Assembly: GCA_964612555.1 (NCBI GenBank)
Contig: CAZTBW010000008.1
Location: 62,001-126,000, forward strand
DNA from: DAOLCO01 sp964612555
GTDB taxonomy: Bacteria > Bdellovibrionota_C > UBA2361 > SZUA-149 > DAOLCO01
Length of the DNA stretch: 64,000 bases
Direction of reading: 5' to 3'
Position numbers and translations under genes: made by a program
Notes under the pieces: generated by a model
Seen by the model: the letters and a program-made list of their open reading frames with translations, nothing else
What the model was told of the DNA's origin: nothing
Databases searched by the model: none
Shown here: positions 61,725-64,000 of the stretch, piece after piece
Layout: each line of letters opens with the position of its first letter
Position numbering within the stretch: the stretch's first letter is position 1

Positions 61725-63923
61725 ATGGATCCTTTAGAGTCTAATCTTGTTTTAAAAATGCTGGATCACCATACGGTGTTTATCTTTCTGGTGCAGATTG
61801 CGGTGCTACTTGCAGTCGCTCGTCTGCTTGGAGAGTTAGTGCAGAAGCTTGGGCAGTCGGCTGTGATTGGGGAACTTGCTGCGGGGGTTCTTCTTGGTCC
61901 GTCTTTTCTTGGAATTCTTTTTCCCGAATTTCATGGAAAACTCTTTCCCAAAGAACAATTACAGGTAGATTTACTTGCCGCAGTTTCGTGGATTGGGGTT
62001 ATTTTTCTTTTGATTGTTATTGGTCTGGAAACAGATCTGGAACTGATCAAGAGGAAAGGGAAGAAGGCTTTATCTGTTTCCTTTGGTGGAATCCTGATTA
62101 CGTTTATGACAGGGTTTACGCTTGGATGGTTATTGCCAGAGGCGTATCTGGTAAATAAAGATCAGCGTCTGGTTTTTTCTCTTTTCATGGCTGTGGCAAT
62201 GAGTATTTCGGCAGTCCCCGTTATTGCTAAAGTTTTATTGGATATGAAACTGATTCGAAGGGATATTGGTCAGGTGATACTTGCTGCCGGTATGACCGAT
62301 GATACTATCGGGTGGATATTGCTGTCTGTTGTTGCCGGGATGGCAGCAAAGGGAACGGTGAGCGGAATAGACGTGCTTATGTCTGTTTTTGTTGCCGTTG
62401 GTTTTATTGTCTTTGGTCTTACAATAGGGACAAGGGTTGTTTCCCGGATAATAGCTTTTGTTGATTCTTTTTTTGGCGGAGTGACGAACCAGTTTTCTAC
62501 TCTCTTGGTACTTGCCTTTTCCGCAGCTGCTTTTACTCACCTGATGGGAATCGAGGCGGTGCTGGGTGCATTTATTGTTGGGGTTCTGGTTGGGCAATCC
62601 CCGAGATTTAAAAAAGAAGTGGGGCACTCTCTGGAAATTACCACGTCCGGATTTGTTGCCCCGATATTTTTTGCTGCGGCGGGTTTACGAGTTGATCTTG
62701 TTCGACTGGCTGAACCGGAAATATTTTTGGTAGGGGTGCTTGTACTTGCAATCGCATGCGGGGGGAAATTTCTCGGGGCATTTATCGGGGCATGGGCTGC
62801 GGGGTTTTCTTTTTGGGAACGCCTGGCACTTGGTTCAGGGATGAACGCTCGCGGAGCGATGGAGATTATTGTTGCGACAGTTGGTCTGGGTCTTGGGGTC
62901 TTGACCTTGGAAATGTACTCTATAATTGTCATGGTAGCCATTATTACCTCTCTTATGGCTCCTCCTCTTTTACGATGGACTCTTTCAAATGTCAGTATTG
63001 GAGAAGAGGAGGCAGAGCGCCTGAAAATGGAGCAGCTTTCAGAAACAAGCTTTTTGTATTCGGTAAAGAGAGTTATGTTGGTAGGTTCTCCTTATATTAC
63101 AACTCTTTTTGCCTCGAAAATAATTGGAAAACTGAGCGAACAGCGTTCGGTAGAAATTTCCCTGCTTATGCCACAAACTGAAGAGCCAAGCACGACATAT
63201 TGGAGCTCTTCCCAGGAAAGTGAAACTGTCGTTGTTAAACTCCGGGCGCAATTGGGAGATAAGAAAAAAATTGAAGTAAAGAACAAGTCAGGAGAGTCTA
63301 TTTCTGAAGTTGTTCTTAATGAGGCAGAGCAGGATAGTGATCAATTGGTGGTTATGGGAGCAAAACCTCATATGTTCAGAGATGAGGGAAGGTTGTTTGG
63401 TGAAGTTATTGATCCGGTACTGCTTACTACGAAATCTCCTTGTGTGATTGTTGATGAAGCACGGGGGGGAGCCTTGGTCTGGCAGCTTCTTGAAAGTAAT
63501 TTGTTAAACAGGATACTGGTTCCTACAACCGGTACCGTGTACAGTACCAGGGCTTTGGAACTGGCATCGGGAATTGCGATGTCCTATAATGCAACGATAG
63601 ACCTTCTTCATGTAGTAAATCGGCAGGAAGTTGATCGTTACCTCCTGAGTCGTCAGGCAGGAGATCCTGCGGTGCGTATTGCAACTGATATGGTACATCT
63701 TCAGGCAGAGCTGGCTCGAACTCTGGGGGCGAAGATCGAACCCCATTTATCTCAGGCACCAAGTCCTGAAGAAGAGATCTTGCGTTTTGCTGCACAGCAT
63801 AAGTCTGAACTTATTATCATGGGAAGTAACTTGAGAGCCGCCTCTGAAAGAGCTTTTCTTGGGCATCGGATGGAATATCTTTTAAAGCAATCTTCCTGTC
63901 CTGTTCTATTGGTTGTTTCCTGA
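61725..63923 (+). CDS. CPA2-family cation:proton antiporter with C-terminal USP domains
   Basis: The 732-aa protein has an N-terminal Na+/H+ exchanger domain of about 12 transmembrane segments (residues 15-420: LGQSAVIGELAAGVLLGPSF, GLETDLELIK, AAGMTDDTIGW, GSGMNARGAMEII). Two universal-stress-protein-like domains follow (about 445-590 and 600-732: RILVPTTGTVYSTRALELA and a final GHRMEYLLKQSSCPVLLVVS). It exchanges K+ or Na+ for H+ in the inner membrane, and USP tails usually sense nucleotide or stress state. The ATG at 61725 has no clear Shine-Dalgarno. A second ATG at 61758 is possible. Confidence 0.92.
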   Translation: MDPLESNLVLKMLDHHTVFIFLVQIAVLLAVARLLGELVQKLGQSAVIGELAAGVLLGPSFLGILFPEFHGKLFPKEQLQVDLLAAVSWIGVIFLLIVIGLETDLELIKRKGKKALSVSFGGILITFMTGFTLGWLLPEAYLVNKDQRLVFSLFMAVAMSISAVPVIAKVLLDMKLIRRDIGQVILAAGMTDDTIGWILLSVVAGMAAKGTVSGIDVLMSVFVAVGFIVFGLTIGTRVVSRIIAFVDSFFGGVTNQFSTLLVLAFSAAAFTHLMGIEAVLGAFIVGVLVGQSPRFKKEVGHSLEITTSGFVAPIFFAAAGLRVDLVRLAEPEIFLVGVLVLAIACGGKFLGAFIGAWAAGFSFWERLALGSGMNARGAMEIIVATVGLGLGVLTLEMYSIIVMVAIITSLMAPPLLRWTLSNVSIGEEEAERLKMEQLSETSFLYSVKRVMLVGSPYITTLFASKIIGKLSEQRSVEISLLMPQTEEPSTTYWSSSQESETVVVKLRAQLGDKKKIEVKNKSGESISEVVLNEAEQDSDQLVVMGAKPHMFRDEGRLFGEVIDPVLLTTKSPCVIVDEARGGALVWQLLESNLLNRILVPTTGTVYSTRALELASGIAMSYNATIDLLHVVNRQEVDRYLLSRQAGDPAVRIATDMVHLQAELARTLGAKIEPHLSQAPSPEEEILRFAAQHKSELIIMGSNLRAASERAFLGHRMEYLLKQSSCPVLLVVS

Positions 63924-63942
63924 TTCGTCTATCAGGATAAAA

Positions 63943-64000
63943 TTAAATAAGGCGTAATCCTTCCCGTAGTGTTGAAAAAACTTTTGTAAGCTCTTCATCG
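63943..64000 (-). CDS. Partial gene at right edge, C-terminal end only
   Basis: The minus-strand frame is open from the window edge to TAA (complement of 63943-63945) and reads EELTKVFSTLREGLRLI at its end. The balanced amphipathic sequence and the 19-nt gap to the antiporter stop suggest a real convergent gene. Eighteen codons are too few to name it. Confidence 0.45.
   Translation of the reverse strand, partial: DEELTKVFSTLREGLRLI

Overview
The window looks like chromosomal DNA from a Gram-negative (diderm) bacterium of low to moderate GC. The signs are a Wzx/Wzy-type surface-polysaccharide locus, an M48 lipoprotein, a YejM-like membrane protein, two lytic transglycosylases and a BatA/MoxR operon. 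I cannot name the taxon from sequence alone. The gyrB-gyrA pair at the left edge, with rsmG and mnmG about 15 kb away, is typical of DNA near a replication origin, but no origin is visible. I saw no tRNA, rRNA, CRISPR array or intact insertion sequence.

Region 1 (1-24304) is mostly housekeeping: gyrB (3' end), gyrA, gpsA, purT, a fused FAD/Fe-S D-2-hydroxyacid dehydrogenase, an MscS channel, rsmG, mnmG, a soluble lytic transglycosylase, an RlmD-type rRNA methyltransferase, an M23 peptidase, ruvX and mltG. Accessory single genes are spliced between them: an AAA_14/DUF4143 ATPase behind a 26-bp perfect inverted repeat (4031-4090), an orphan formyltransferase-fold protein (5671), an ACT-domain protein coupled to a cytoplasmic M23-fold protein (7837-9181), and an unrecognised 219-residue gene with its own terminators (16122-16781).

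Region 2 (24341-33273) is one tight operon: an acidic low-complexity membrane protein, a MoxR ATPase, a DUF58 protein, two membrane VWA proteins and a small exported protein. It resembles the Bat/MoxR envelope-stress or complex-assembly operons. Region 3 (33554-40706) holds trxB, an M48-SPOR lipoprotein, an RluA-type pseudouridine synthase, katG and a second DUF4143 ATPase. That ATPase is bracketed by imperfect inverted copies of an ATCTGC-GTT-ATCTG repeat.

Region 4 (40858-61420) is a surface-glycan locus that is visibly AT-richer, especially 42.5-48.8 kb. WbpD- and WbpB-like enzymes, a DegT aminotransferase and a second dehydrogenase/acetyltransferase pair would make 2,3-diacetamido-uronic acid sugars. 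WbpG with HisH2/HisF2 would convert an acetamido group to acetamidino. WbpA (UDP-GlcNAc 6-dehydrogenase) and WbpI (epimerase) are not in the window. A minus-strand block (wzx, asnB, ATP-grasp, acetyltransferase, deacetylase) may add an amide or amino-acid decoration. A second minus-strand block (PglD-, LegC/PglE- and PglF-like enzymes with a PglC-like phosphoglycosyltransferase) would make a di-N-acetylbacillosamine-type sugar and start the chain. The window ends with a CPA2 antiporter carrying USP domains. Its upstream region contains the broken 3' end of an antitoxin gene.

No clearly new multi-gene system stands out. The best leads are the two DUF4143 ATPase cassettes with different flanking repeats, the leader of the orphan gene at 16122, the doubled diamino-uronate enzyme set, and the Asn-for-Asp change in the phosphoglycosyltransferase active site.
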